A stretch of DNA of 64,000 bases, from positions 20,002,257 to 20,066,256 of the forward strand of contig NC_083583.1 in NCBI RefSeq assembly GCF_027579695.1. Direction: 5' to 3'. The translations under genes and the position numbers were made by a program. How positions within the stretch are numbered: position 1 is the first letter of the stretch; every line of letters starts with the position of its first letter. The DNA is from Neoarius graeffei. Taxonomy: Eukaryota; Chordata; Actinopteri; Siluriformes; Ariidae. Below are positions 1 through 30,506 of this stretch, in pieces. The notes under the pieces are model-generated. The model was not told where the DNA came from. It searched no databases and saw nothing but the letters and a program-made list of their open reading frames with translations.

Positions 1-231
1 GGATAAAACATTTATAGAAATGGACATATAATGGGGCCATGTGCTTGATGACGGGTGTGTATGCACAGGTTTAGGTCAAAAGGCAGTAACGGTGGTCATT
101 TCTGAGAGTCGTACAGTACAAAAGAAGAAAGATTATTGTTTTTGATTATTATTTAAGTGCTGTAAGTGTGAGAATTTATAATCATGTTCAGTTAGTCAGT
201 GTTAAACTACTGTAGTCACTTGAAACTGTGA
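1..231. other. intronic sequence, nothing recognised
   Basis: Non-coding, AT-rich sequence to the left of the first hAT element. No open frame, splice-site pair or repeat that I recognise. Most likely part of the btbd10 intron that precedes the first visible exon at 5210 (inference from gene order). Confidence 0.5.
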
Positions 232-239
232 CTCTGACA

Positions 240-1546
240 TAGAGCTGGGCGATATGGCCTAAAAAAAAAAAATCGATTTTTTTCACAAAAAATCTGATTT
301 TCGATTTTAATTGATTTTTTTCCCCCCTACTAAAAATCAAACTCCAGATGACAAAGAAATGGTTCAAAACAAGTTTTACCTTTATTTTGTTTTCACTTAA
401 ATTTCCCCTTTGGGGTTAAAGTGCAACCAGAAACCAAAAAGAAGCCAAAAACAAGCCTGTAGATGAGAACATTGCAATAGCATCTGTGATTGCCTCCCAC
501 CGCACCCCGTTCTTATCATAAGGCACACAGTTCGTAAATGTGACGGTTGCTTGCTTTACTGTGGATGGTGCGCTTGTGCTGCGGCTGTTTTCATTCCGCT
601 GGGAGCAGCACTTCTCCCACTCCGCTGCAGGCTTCTGTTTAAGGTGTTGGAATAAATTCATTGTGCTGCTTCCTTAGGAAGCAACCGTTTTCAAACGCAC
701 CTTACAACGAGGACTTGTTTGGTCTGCGTCAAGGCCTCTGCATGCTCTTGCGACAAGGCTTTCGCAGATAGCTTTTCGCAGACAGTTGTAATTTATCGTT
801 GAACGGGGAGTAATAGGCGTGCGCGATGTTATTCACCGCCACAACGCAAGGGGGCGCGAAGTCGCAAAATCGCTAGGAGTAGTTGGTGGGTGTGGTTAGT
901 GGAGTGTTTATCCTCCGGTTACTTATAATGACTAGAACTGGAGTCGTATAGATGTACGTACTTCCTCGATCAACCGCTCTTCGTGCTGCTCCATCTTCGC
1001 TCGTGTTTTTAAAAATGGCGGTCGTGAAAACAAACCAAAGTAGGGAAGCGGAAGTGCGTGTACAGCGGATGTGGAGTGGACCAATCGGAGCCCTTTTGTC
1101 TGCGACGCTGTCTGCGAGGCTTCTGCGGCGGTCACAATTTTTGGGAGGTGCGCGCAGAGCGTCTGCGAAGGTGGGGGGGGCTATGCAGACACTGTCTGCG
1201 ACGCTATCTGCGAGGACTGGGTTGTCAGCATAAATTGGCCTTCAGACGCCGCAAAACCGAACCAATTCCAGATCACGGAGGAAGTTACTCCTTTCTTGGG
1301 CACATGTTGCAGCTTTCCCCCAATCGCTGCCATGTTGTTTGTGTGTGTCTATGGCAAGCGCATGGGAGGAGGGCTATAGTGTCAGTGCCAGATCTGTCCC
1401 TGCTGCCCGATCTGTTCTGCACATGCGCAGAGGGGAGCGTCGGTGGCGGAAGTTAAAACTGAGAGAAAACTGATTTTCATAAAAACACATCGTCCTTAAC
1501 TGTAAATTTGAATTAATCGATGAAATCGATTTATCGCCCAGCTCTA
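240..1546. mobile_element. hAT non-autonomous DNA transposon
   Basis: The ends are inverted: TAGAGCTGGGCGATA at the left and TATCGCCCAGCTCTA at the right. The element is bracketed by an exact 8-bp duplication CTCTGACA at 232-239 and 1547-1554. Eight-base duplications and short TIRs are diagnostic of the hAT superfamily. The interior holds a decayed transposase fragment (416-661, minus) and a GC-rich block at about 690-1440 with repeated TCTGCGA-type words. No full transposase remains, so the copy could only have moved in trans. Confidence 0.85.
416..661 (-). pseudogene. hAT (ZBED-like) transposase N-terminal remnant
   Basis: An 81-codon minus-strand frame starts NLFQHLKQKPAAEWEK and continues through VPYDKNGVRWEAITDAIA. 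This matches the layout just after the BED zinc finger in ZBED-type hAT transposases: an NLxxHLKxxH-like segment, a linker, then a PYDxxxxRWxxITxAI block. The expected His of the finger and the whole RNase-H-like catalytic region are missing, and the last residues drift into unrelated sequence. A degraded piece of the hAT that contains it. Family assignment is by eye. Confidence 0.55.
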
Positions 1547-1554
1547 CTCTGACA

Positions 1555-2383
1555 CCCTGCTGTATGATAAGGCTACACACTATAGGCATGTCACAGCAAA
1601 GACAAGCTTTCACTCAGAAGTTACGTCTGTTGGATAAAATGCATCATAATACAAGAGTTTAAATCCGATGCATCTGCATTTATTTGCCTTCAGTTTGTTT
1701 TATGTGATGCTTCCTACTGTATGTAACGTCTAAACTATTTTAGTAGGTTTTTTTTTTAAATAGAACAATTGATGAATTTAGGGCCACGTGGCCTTAAATT
1801 CTCTGCTATTTTTTTCCTGCTTCACTATGACGCAATTCAAGATACTACGTCATGCATCATGTGGTGGGCTTTCCCCGTTTGCGCAGGGCATTGTGGGATA
1901 CAAATTTGAAACAGGAGAGGAAAACGGAGGATGCGAATGAAACACGAAAGACCAATTACAGTAACGGAAAGCAAGAAGAAAGGACGTTATGTTCTATACG
2001 AAGGAAAGGAAACGCAGAACCAAACTAATAAATATCGGCGGTCAGCGAGCACCTCGGTGTGATCAGCTGTTCGTTTAACGACAGAATGATGTAACGGTCA
2101 GTGCACGCTCAAAGGTAAACTTGCGCACACGGACTTCCTCTGTCTGTTTGACTGCGTGAAGTGAGTGACTTCATGCACATTATTTGTTCGGGAATCCCCT
2201 CAAATTAAATAACTTCACAACCACACCATGGCCTGGGGCGGTTTTTTTAAATTAATTAATTAATTAATAATTAATTTTTAAAAAAGATATTACAGAAATA
2301 AACACATCACAATGACCAAATTTCAGAGGGAGCTAAATTTCACCAATTTTATGAAACTAAAAGGCCGTCTAGCTTTAAAACAC
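1555..2383. other. unassigned intronic sequence
   Basis: No coding feature found. It contains a stretch of TTAAT repeats near 2255-2275 and E-box-like GGCCACGTGGCC at about 1783. GC-rich sequence at 1850-2160 looks like the body of an unclassified transposon, but I could not find its ends. Confidence 0.35.
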
Positions 2384-2935
2384 CATCTATTGGTAAAACT
2401 CTGCTTGCAAAGCAGAAGAGTTGACCAGTTGTCTGTGGTTGGTAGAAGAGAGCAACTGGACTTGCTTGAAAAGTCTTGAAGACGTTTCGCCTCTCGTCCG
2501 AAAGGCATCCTCAGTTCTGTCTGTCTAATAGGGAGTATCAAGTATTTCTCCTCTCATGGATCATCATAGAATCCGAATCAGAATGCTGATGGCTGCATTG
2601 TAGGTGGCTGATAGATGTCATAGACGCCCACCTCTGTTCAGTGATTGGTCGTTCCAGGTTGACAAAAATGAACGATCCTCTCTGGCTAAGATGTCTGCCA
2701 GTTTTCTGGAAGTCCTCTCATACTCCCACACTAGTCGAAGGGAACTCATCCCAAAGTGCGTAGAAACATATCTGTGAAGATACTCAGTTGTCCAGGTACA
2801 TAGTAATCTGTGGTTGGTAGAAGAGAGCAACTGGACTGTTGCTCTCTTCTACCAACCACAGATTACTATGTACCTGGACGACTGAGTATCTTCACAGATA
2901 TGAGTTGACCAGTTGGTACTTCTCTACGTCATGAA
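2384..2935. repeat. dispersed repeat with internal duplication
   Basis: The words GAGTTGACCAGTTG and GGTTGGTAGAAGAGAGCAAC occur near 2418-2455 and again at 2814-2916, once inverted. The text GACGTTTCGCCTCTCGTCCG is reminiscent of a common fish retroelement-associated repeat, but I cannot name the family. There is no credible long reading frame. The right part is the large inverted repeat listed separately. Confidence 0.4.
2768..2901. repeat. 63-bp-arm near-perfect inverted repeat
   Basis: The left arm is 2768-2830, the 8-nt spacer CTGGACTG is 2831-2838, and the right arm is 2839-2901. The arms differ at one position (CAGTTGTCC versus CAGTCGTCC when reverse-complemented). Such a hairpin is usually a recent duplication-inversion or a foldback element. 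It lies inside a larger repeat with the same words. Confidence 0.85.
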
Positions 2936-3239
2936 ATTTTTATTTAAAAAAAAGCATGTTAATGTCAAATATATGCTGCTATTATACATACAGGACACTT
3001 TTTTGATGGAATAAAAACGTGTTCTATTCCCTTCTAGCGTGTTTCATTCATCTGGTTTGATAGGATGCAAAATCCTCGCATATCGCTTATTCTACATGTA
3101 TTACATCACTCTACCCAATGGAGAATGAGCGTTGAATGTGGTTTACGATATTGCATGGTTGTCAAGACAACATGACGTCACACGTCGGAGATGTAAAACT
3201 TCAGTGCTAGCGAGCGACTGAGACAATTTGTAAACAAAC

Positions 3240-3326
3240 ATGGCCACCAGGTTTGTTTTGTTAACTATGGAAGATTTTGAGAGAATTTCGAAAGTGAAAG
3301 ATGCATTGAATATCCGAAAGGAATAA
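3240..3326 (+). pseudogene. 28-codon ORF start, possibly of transposon origin
   Basis: A short frame opens MATRFVLLTMEDFERISK and stops after DALNIRKE. The MAxRF-x-LTxED opening resembles the start of some fish tyrosine-recombinase (Crypton-type) element proteins, but 28 residues are too few to prove it. A TGACGTCA palindrome lies 60 bp upstream (3173-3180) and a hairpin follows at 3355-3443, so the block may be a deleted DNA element. Confidence 0.25.
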
Positions 3327-3354
3327 TAATATTGGCTGGCTTTTTTTTTTTTTT

Positions 3355-3443
3355 ATATCAGATATTCCTTTCATCTAGCATGATCTTGAACTTGTCTTCA
3401 ACTCGTTCAATATCATGCTAGCTGAATGGAATATATCTGATAT
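3355..3443. repeat. imperfect hairpin
   Basis: ATATCAGATATTCCTTTC at the left is complementary, with a small gap, to GAATGGAATATATCTGATAT at the right. TAGCATGAT and ATCATGCTA pair further inside. The stem is about 35 bp around a short loop; MITE-like, family unknown. Confidence 0.6.
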
Positions 3444-3744
3444 GCCACTCAATGCTAGTCAATATTATTTAAATATATACTGATTGAGACTCGCTGAGCA
3501 ATTCATGACTAATTGTTGGGAAAATGTTTTTTCATTAAAATGTCAGAATTTTAGGATAAAATGAAGTTTTATGTAGCATTTATTTACAAAAAACAAATGT
3601 TAATTATCTGTACAAGTAGAATTCATGGCGCCACATGATATCGACTACTCCGCTCATCGATTATCAAAATAATTGATGGATAGATTGATGCCAATATGCA
3701 AGCAGGCCCACTAGCTTTGTGATATGTTTCTTCAATAATGTGAT

Positions 3745-4790
3745 CAGGGCTGACGGCAAACAATCGATTAATCGTTGGTCGACCAAAAAATTATTAGCCG
3801 ACCAAAATTCCATTGGTCGCAGGGAAAAATGCCGCATCTTGTCAAAGGGCTGAAGGGCTTTTAATTTGACGGGCATGATAAAGGAAATCGTGACACTAAT
3901 TTACTGTTGGTGATTTTTTTAACACGGGCAGACAGCATGTCTGGAAGGAGCTCTAAAATATGGGCTCATTTCGAAAAGAACAAAGATGACCCAAAGAGGG
4001 TTACGTGCAGAATTTGCAAAAAAACATTCGCCTTTCATTCTTCCACGACGAACATGCTTTACCACCTCAACCATGTAAGTAGCCTGCTAGCCTACCCCTT
4101 GCAACCTGAAGTTTGATTGCAATACGTAGGCTTACTGGTTACTGGCCACTGGTAAAGCTAAATTATCCAGCTCACTGTTTTACAATCTCTCTACAGGCGC
4201 ATCCACTTTATTGCGATGAGCCAGCCTCCTCCACGGCATCCTCATCATCCTCATCACTGACTCAGCAAAAGCTCGTAATGAAACCTTCTCTATCTGAAAA
4301 AAGGAAGAGAGACATAACTGACAAAATAGCTGATTTCATCGCGCTGGACATGCGACCTGTGAATATCATCAGTGGTGAGGGATTTAAAAATCTAATTGAA
4401 TACCTCGAGCCAGGATACAGCCTGCCAAGACGTGACACAGTGATGCACGCGGTTACGAGCAAATACAACTCTACAAAACAAACACTTCAGGGCAAGATCG
4501 AAAACTGCAAAGCACTCAGTTTCACAACGGATATATGGACATCTAACCAGATGGAAAGTTACATGACGGTCAAAAATTGCAAAAAGCATGAAAAATTGCA
4601 TGAAGGTTACCCCCGCCGTTAGTGGTAAATGCGCATAGATACGGCAGCCCGGCATTACAGGTAAAGCCTCACAGATGTGTATCCCGGTAAAAATGGGCAG
4701 GGTTTTTTTTTTTTTGGGGGGGGGCGATTAGTCGGAGTGAATGCACGACCACTGGTCGACCAAGAAAATCCTTGGTCGGGGACAGCCCTA
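3745..4790 (+). mobile_element. hAT (ZBED group) element, internally deleted
   Basis: Bracketed by an exact 8-bp duplication AATGTGAT (3737-3744 and 4791-4798). Terminal inverted repeats CAGGGCTGAC and GACAGCCCTA continue into subterminal GGTCGACCA words on both sides. The size is 1046 bp where a full element would be several kilobases, so the 3' part of the transposase has been lost. It keeps the first two transposase exons on the plus strand. The intact duplication suggests fairly recent insertion. Confidence 0.88.
3937..4622 (+). pseudogene. hAT transposase 5' exons (BED zinc finger and start of catalytic region)
   Basis: Exon 1 (3937-4074) reads MSGRSSKIWAHF and then CRICKKTF with LYHLNH, that is CxxC with H(x)H spacing, a BED-type finger. 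A GTAAGT donor at 4075 and a CTACAG acceptor ending at 4196 allow in-phase joining to exon 2 (from 4197). That exon has a Ser-rich linker and the ZBED-family block DKIADFIALDMRPVNIISGE and ALSFTTDIWTSNQMESYMTV. TDxWTS carries the first catalytic Asp of hAT transposases. After YMTV (about 4570) the frame runs into unrelated sequence and stops at 4620-4622. The later Asp/Glu residues and dimerisation region are absent. Confidence 0.75.
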
Positions 4791-4798
4791 AATGTGAT

Positions 4799-24111
<19,313 letters not shown>

Positions 24112-24860
24112 ATGCACACCTCTTCCTCTCCCCTCTGTTCTTCCTCTCCTCTCCCACAGCATGCTGCAGCATGGCGCGAGAGTGACACCGTTAACCAGAT
24201 TGCCTTCTGCACCTCCTTTCGCAGCCTTAGAGCCTCAACAAGCTAGTCTACTGTACTATGAAAATGTTTAAAAAAAAAAAAAGAGGGGACTCGGGATACT
24301 GGCATGGGCAGTGTTACCCTTTTTCGTTTTTTTTTTTTTTTGCCTCCTTCCCCTCTTTCTTACTTGACCAAAGGAATTTTTTTTTAATGAAATAAGCAAC
24401 CTCACTTATTTTGTAATTGGGCTTATTATTATTATTATTATTATTATTTACTACTACTTTTCCATTTCCATTATATTATTGTATTGATTTAGCATTCGAT
24501 CTTATTTGATATGTATCCTGGGTGGTGTCACTGTGTAACGATCATTATTTTTTCAATTAAAAAAAGAGAAGGAAAAAAAAACAGCCGTCAATCCCGGGTT
24601 GATTCCCCTCAGAATCTCCTTTGTAGCCAAAGGAGTCGTGTTGCCTGTTGAATGGATGCAGTGTTGCATTTATGTGTTCAGAATCCCACCGTTCAGAGCT
24701 TGAGTCCTTGTATAAAGTTATAACACAGGTTCGTGTGGTAAACCTTGCGCTGTTGTGCAGTTAGTGTGCTATCATGTGCCTCTTGAATTTGCACGTACAA
24801 AGATTCAAAGCTTCTGAAAGCGGAAACTTGGATTCTGTGCACTTGTGTAACACAAGCCAA

Positions 24861-24866
24861 AATAAA
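24861..24866 (+). promoter_or_regulatory. btbd10: candidate polyadenylation signal (proximal)
   Basis: AATAAA 750 bp after the btbd10 stop, in the sense strand. Which signal is used cannot be told from sequence. Confidence 0.4.
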
Positions 24867-25340
24867 CATTTACATCAGCTGCTTTTGATAGTGAGGGTGG
24901 TGGTTTTTAATTCCGTCAGCTGGCCTTCAGCATGCATTGAATTTACTATCGCTCACAGTACTGCAAGCACTGCCTGCATCCTTACCTGGTTAAGTACATC
25001 CACTCAAACGCACACATTTATGGGGCTGTATGTTGAATATATATATTTTATCCAGATGTGAAACCTAGCTGCAGACCAAACCTCGTGTCCAACTGTAGTG
25101 TGCAAGTTTTTGTCCACGAGAATGCAGATGGGATGGAAGTAATGTACTGTGGCTTTTTGTTTGAGAAATTATAAAAAAAAAAATGTATTCATGAAAGGAC
25201 TACTGTGATCAGTCGTGTACACAATGCGTGTGCTGTTGAGGAAAAAATTATCAATCCGTGACGGGGTGGTGTGATGTGATTCAATGCAACCTGACATGAA
25301 GTAAGAACACCCTGTCAACTTGTGTTACTGGCAAACTGCA

Positions 25341-25346
25341 AATAAA
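25341..25346 (+). promoter_or_regulatory. btbd10: candidate polyadenylation signal (distal)
   Basis: AATAAA 1.23 kb after the stop, followed within 40 bases by a TGT-containing stretch. Sequence beyond it becomes repeat-like, which makes this a reasonable transcript end. Confidence 0.45.
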
Positions 25347-25380
25347 GGTCTCCTTAAAGAAAACATGCACACTGTCCCCC

Positions 25381-26566
25381 ATCCAAGTCCCTGTTTCGTT
25401 TGTTGCTAGAGAAAGGGTGTGTATTAAAACGAGTGCACTAATATAACCCTGTGATTTGTCTTGCAGCCAGAACCATTGTCAGAGCTGTGGTTGCAGAAAA
25501 TTAATCAGCAGTCAAAATGGAGAGGTGGTCAAGACAATTAACCCAAACAACCAGCCCCCCTCCAAAAAAAAAAATATTTAACCATCCCTAGAAATGGGTT
25601 TGGCAAACAGAACTGGTGTTAACAGGCATGTGGTGTGTTACAGCCAGAAATGAAGAAAATGACCGATGGGAGCGAATCGAAGAAGAGGAAGGCGCTTGAA
25701 ATGTGTAGTGAAGAGCCCAAGAATTTTCTCCAGCCTTGTTACACATTAAAGGAAAAATCTCAGTGATGAGCAATTCCAGCGTTATGGACGTGACACTTGA
25801 ACTCAAAATGGCAACAAATGACCCAGTGCATGTTTTATTGTCTCCCAGTATTTAAACAGGTGTTGCATATTTTAAGGCTGTACCATACTGGAGAAGTGAT
25901 AGAACAAGAACAATTCCCATAGTACATCTAGGGCATGCCAGAAAATGCCAATAAAAGACGCGTTATGGATGTGACAGAAAAAGTATCACTTTTCTTGGGT
26001 GACTGTACATTTTTATCAAACTCTGTGAAATTGTAAACCTAATGTCGAAATGGAGATATCCATTTGATAGAGGGGTCCAAGGTGAATATTAAAAAATCTT
26101 TGTTTAAAATATTTTGTATTTCATGCAGAGTTTCGGAAGGAAAAGTCAGCGTTATGGATGTGACGCGTCTGAAATAGACATGGCATATGTTTAGAAAATC
26201 AGCAATTTAACCACCATAACCCTTTGAAAAACTCTCTAAATATCAGCTAAAACTATCAAAGTTCTTAAATAATATTTAGGATGGCTATTGTTTTGCTGTT
26301 TTGTGGATTTTAGCATACATTTCTGTGGCTTGTGGCAATAATATAGAATTGTACGTGATCAAAGTTGATTTTAGCTTGGGGTTTACATTATAAGAAAGAA
26401 AGACTGACAGTGACGTATTAGGTTGGTTACAAATTGGTTCAACTTATTCACATCTGTAAAATACAGGCCTAGGTGAGATCTCTGGGAGTGGTTTTGATGT
26501 ATTACATGTTGCTTTATTTTTGCATGGTGAGGTTGACATTTACATGGAATTGCCCTGATGTTCTAT
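25381..26566. other. intergenic sequence with a thrice-repeated motif
   Basis: No gene recognised. GCGTTATGGAYGTGAC occurs at 25779-25794, 25960-25975 and 26149-26164. The flanking text is only loosely similar, so this may be a very old repeat or a conserved word in an unclassified element. Confidence 0.45.
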
Positions 26567-27428
26567 TCAATTCAATTCTTTATTCCAGACCCAGGGGGAT
26601 CCATATCACAATAAAAACATCACAACACAGTAAAAAGTAAAACAGACAAAGAAAAAGAAAAAAAAAACGTTGCATAGTTCTCATTAGTCATTGTCCCACA
26701 TACAGGCATGTTCGCCAGTGATTCCACAAGCTAGAGAACAGTCTCACAGAGCTACATCCAGGGCTAGCCAAAGCAGCAATTAAGTTGTTTCGTGACTCAG
26801 ATGCCCTGCACATAAATCTATACATCAGATTACGCAACACAGCTGCACAAGTAGGTACCCCAGCACTGACAAACATTTGACTTGCACTAGACCTTCTTGG
26901 AATTCTCAGCAGCAGCCTCATGCTGTCATTGTGAGCCACCATGAGTTTCCTAATGCTGCCTTGTTTGTAGTGGCACCACAGGTGTGCAGTATACAATGGT
27001 GTACAGTACGCTTTAAAGAGTGAGATCTTGACCGACACAGAGCACGTACTAAATTTACGGCACAGCATGTTCGCTTGCGCATACAATTTCTGCCGTTGCC
27101 TATAGATATCTCTATCATCTGTCAGGTCATTAGCAATAATGTGGCCCAGATATTTAATCTCACTGCACTCACTGAGTGCAGTGCCAGCCAGATAGAAGGC
27201 AGGGAAGAGTGATCGTTTATCTTCTCTGCTCCTTATAATCATGATCTTACTCTTACTAGCGTTATATTTTATATCAAACTCTTCACCATACTGTGAACAT
27301 ATTCTTAGTAACTGTTGCAACCCAGCAGTACAGGGACTAAGGATGACTAAGTCATCTACATACATGATATGATTGATTATTAAGTCACCAACCCTACAGC
27401 CAGTTCCACACACATTTAGAGACATTAT
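26567..27428 (-). mobile_element. non-LTR retrotransposon (LINE) fragment, 5'-truncated
   Basis: Minus-strand ORF (27425-26688) covers the C-terminal half of a reverse transcriptase. INHIMYVDDLVILSPC has the YxDD active-site motif; FDIKYNASKSKIMII and IKYLGHIIANDL are the thumb-proximal RT motifs of LINEs. The end past LWNHWRTCLYVGQ is the ORF end. The 3' tail toward 26567 contains CAATTCAATTCTTTATT-type repeats. Truncation just before the palm is normal for aborted reverse transcription. Clade not assigned. Confidence 0.8.
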
Positions 27429-27706
27429 TCTTTCTAAGGGAGGTTTTAGTCAGTCAGTCTTAATTGGAATGGTACCAATTACGAAATAATTTCAAAACCA
27501 GTACAGTCTTTTGTAGACAAACAAGGTGTATAAGAAAAGAGTAGTTAAAACGATACATCCCAAAATATTAAGCATTGCAATAATTCTGGAGTTTCTTGTA
27601 TAATAAACCTATAGATGGCAAATTTCTGGAACACCATTTTTTATGTAAAAAGAAAAAAAGATCACACACACGGGGGGGGGGGGGGGGGGGGCTGCAAAAG
27701 TAGGTA

Positions 27707-29307
27707 CAGTGTGGCTTAAGTTTGTGAACCCTTTAGAATTTTCTATATTTCTGCATAAAGATGACCTACAACATCATCAGATTCTCACACAAGTCCTAAA
27801 AGTAGATAAAGAGAACTCAGTTAAACAAATGAGACAAAAATATTATACTTGCTCATTTATTTATTGAGGAAAATGAGCCGATATTACATATCTGTGAGTG
27901 GCAAAAGTATGTGAACCTTTGCTTTCAGTATCTGGTGTGACCCCCTTGTGCAGCAATAACTGCAACTAAATGTTTCCGGTAACTGTTGATCAGTCCTGCA
28001 CACCGGCTTGGAGGAATTTTAGCCCATTCCTCCGTACAGAACAGCTTCAACTCTGGGACGTTGGTGGGTTTCCTCACATGTACTGCTCGCTTCAGGTCTT
28101 TCAACAACATTTCAACTGGATTAAGGTCAGGACTTTGACTTGGCCATTCCAAAACATTCACTTTATTCTTCTTTAACCATTCTTTGGTAGAACGACTTGT
28201 GTGCTTGGGGTTGTTGTCTTGCTGCATGACCCACCTTCTCCTGAGATTCAGTTCATGGACAGATGTCCTGACATTTTCCTTTAGAATTCGCTGGTATAAT
28301 TCAGAATTCATTGTTCCATCGATGATGGCAAGCCATCCTGGCCCAGATGCAGCAAAACAGACCCAAACCATGATACTACCACCACCATGTTTCACAGATG
28401 GGATAAGGTTCTTATGCTGGAATGCAGTGTTTTCCTTTCTCCAAACATAACGTTTCTCATTTAAACCAAAAAGTTCTATTTTGGTCTCATCGGTCCACAA
28501 AACATTTTTTCAATAGCCTTCTGGCTTGTCCTCGTGATCTTTAGCAAACTGCAGACAAGCAGCAATGATCTTTTTGGAGAGCAGTGGCTTTCTCCTTGCA
28601 ACCCTGCCATGCACACCATTGTTGTCCAGTGTTCTCCTGATGGTGGACTCATGAACATTAGCCAATATGAGAGAGGCCTTCAGTTGCTTAGAAGTTACTC
28701 TGGGGTCCTTTGTGACTTCACCGACTATTACACGCCTTGCTCTTGGAGTGATCTTTGTTGGTTGACCACTCCTGGGGAGGGTAACAATGGTCTTGAATTT
28801 CCTCCATTTGTACACTATCTGTCTGTCTGTGGATTGGTGGAGTCCAAACTCTTTAGAGATGGTTTTGTAACCTTTTCCAGCCTGATGAGCATCAACAACG
28901 CTTTTTCTGAGGTCCTCAGAAATCTCCTTTGTTCGTGTCATGATACACTTCCACAAACATGTGTTGTGAAAATCAGACTTTGATAGATCCCTGTTCTTTA
29001 AATAAAACAGGGTGCCCACTCACACCTGATTGTCATCCCATTGATTGAAAACACCTGACTCTAATTTCACCTTCAAATTAACTGCTCATCCTAGAGGTTC
29101 ACATACTTTTGCCACTCACAGATAGGTAATACTGGATCATTTTCCTCAATAAATAAATGACCAAGTATAATATTTTTGTCTCGTTTGTTTAACTGGGTTC
29201 TCTTTATCTACTTTTAGGACTTGTGTGAAAATCTGATGATTTTTAGGTCATATTTATGCAGAAATATAGAAAATTCTAAAGGGTTCACAAACTTCCAAGC
29301 ACCACTG
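27707..29307 (-). mobile_element. Tc1-like transposon, near full length
   Basis: 1601 bp between TA dinucleotides (27705-27706 and 29308-29309). Long inverted repeats of about 200 bp share words such as GTTTGTGAACCCTTTAGAAT and GGCAAAAGTATGTGAACC at both ends. It encodes a minus-strand transposase broken by one stop codon. Inserted at TA inside the left TIR of the mariner-like remnant. Confidence 0.93.
27925..28941 (-). pseudogene. Tc1 transposase with a premature stop
   Basis: Starts MTRTKEISEDLRKSVVDAHQ with paired helix-turn-helix regions (YKTISKEFGLHQS, RPTK-like GRPR/GQPTK linker). A TGA at 28512-28510 sits between KPEGY and KNVLWTDETK where Tc1 proteins have Trp. The catalytic triad is otherwise visible: D in WTDETK, D in QQDNNPKH, and a Glu in DLNPVEMLLKDL with 34-residue spacing. 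Both sides of the stop are in the same frame, so a single substitution silenced it. It ends AAQGGHTRY. Confidence 0.9.
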
Positions 29308-30034
29308 TATACAGTAAGGATTATTCCAGTATTATAATAGTGGTGCTAGGTTTCATTTAATACTGGAATTCATTAAAAGATAGGGTTTTCGCACGCAAGC
29401 CACGTTCTGCTGATGCCATGATTCAGTTCATACAGGAGGTTTGCCAGGAAATTGATGCTGATAAAGACCTTTGTGCCAGAGTGTGCATGGGTGTCAGTGG
29501 CAGCTGGTAGTCTTTCAAACGGGGAGGCTGGTCGGTTACGATATTTCCAGATTTTAAAAGAAAAAAAACATCAATTTTGCCCATACTCTTGCCTCTGATC
29601 TGGCTGATTGTTGGCAGGGTCACAAACTGTGAAATAACAGGTTCTTTTGGCCCATTAGCCTACTGTCCAATATACATGATGGTGGTGTTGGGGGGGGGTA
29701 TATTTTAACATTTTATATTTTAAAATTGTGGCATGTTGTTTAAAAATTGATCATTATTGAAAGCAGCTCTTTGTCAGGAACCTCAGCAGTAACAGCAGAG
29801 TGTTCTGGAATAGGCACAAGCACTGACCTTGGGGAGCCAAACATAGAGCTGGGTGCCACACATTTCATTCAATGACACTTTCCCTATATTTTACTTATTT
29901 TGACTGAGAAATTTTTAATTTTAAACTTTTAAACTTTTAATCCAGGTCTGTAGTGTGAAATGTTCTCGGCTGTGTTTTTGTTTAAAAATGTTTTCCAAAT
30001 TGTAGCTGTGTTTAATTCATATCCAGAAAAACAT

Positions 30035-30201
30035 CTCATCTCATCTCATTATCTCTAGCAGCTTTATCCTTCTACAGGGTCGCAGGCAAGCTGGAGCCTA
30101 TCCCAGCTAACTACGGGCGAAAGGCAGGGTACACCCTGGACAAGTCGCCAGGTCATCACAGGGCTGACACATAGACACAGACAACCATTCACACTCACAT
30201 T
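30035..30201 (-). mobile_element. tRNA-type SINE, 5'-truncated
   Basis: Only the 3' half is present, in minus orientation, starting in GAGAT-type tail repeats at the left. An exact 13-bp duplication TCCAGAAAAACAT brackets it (30022-30034 and 30202-30214), the signature of LINE-mediated insertion. Confidence 0.93.
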
Positions 30202-30302
30202 TCCAGAAAAACATATATTCCAATATAATATACTCAGCATAAACATTTTAAATAGATTCTATATTTTTGGTCCATCCATGACATGTTACTAAAGTAGCCT
30301 AT

Positions 30303-30506
30303 TTACTGTTGTTGATGTGGGTCACTTGCTGTTAGCCAATTCACTTTCTCGTACCAGGAGAGCTGAAAGGAATGAGTATTATTCCCTACCTTTTTCACCA
30401 AGTCAATTTGAGGCATTGGTCTACCCTGCTCTTTAATTTTAATTTTTTCCTCGAAAGGAAGACTGGCAAATGGCTTCGCCAAAATTAAATCAGCAATGCT
30501 TGGCAT
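30303..30506 (-). pseudogene. hAT transposase N-terminal exon, TTF-type zinc finger region
   Basis: Reads MPSIADLILAKPFASLPFEE, then GRPMPQIDLVKKVGN and FQLSWYEKVNWLTASD, ending at a GTAAAT donor. The RPxPxxxxV..K..R.FQ.SWY.K..WL.AS pattern precedes the Cys cluster of TTF/ZMYM1-like transposases; the Cys residues would be in the next, missing exon. Confidence 0.6.

Larger units (their letters stand above)
24112..25380 (+). other. btbd10: btbd10 3' UTR and downstream region
   Basis: Starts after the stop codon. It holds an (ATT)n run near 24424-24448, A/T runs and two AATAAA hexamers (listed separately). The UTR length is inferred from those signals only. Confidence 0.55.
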
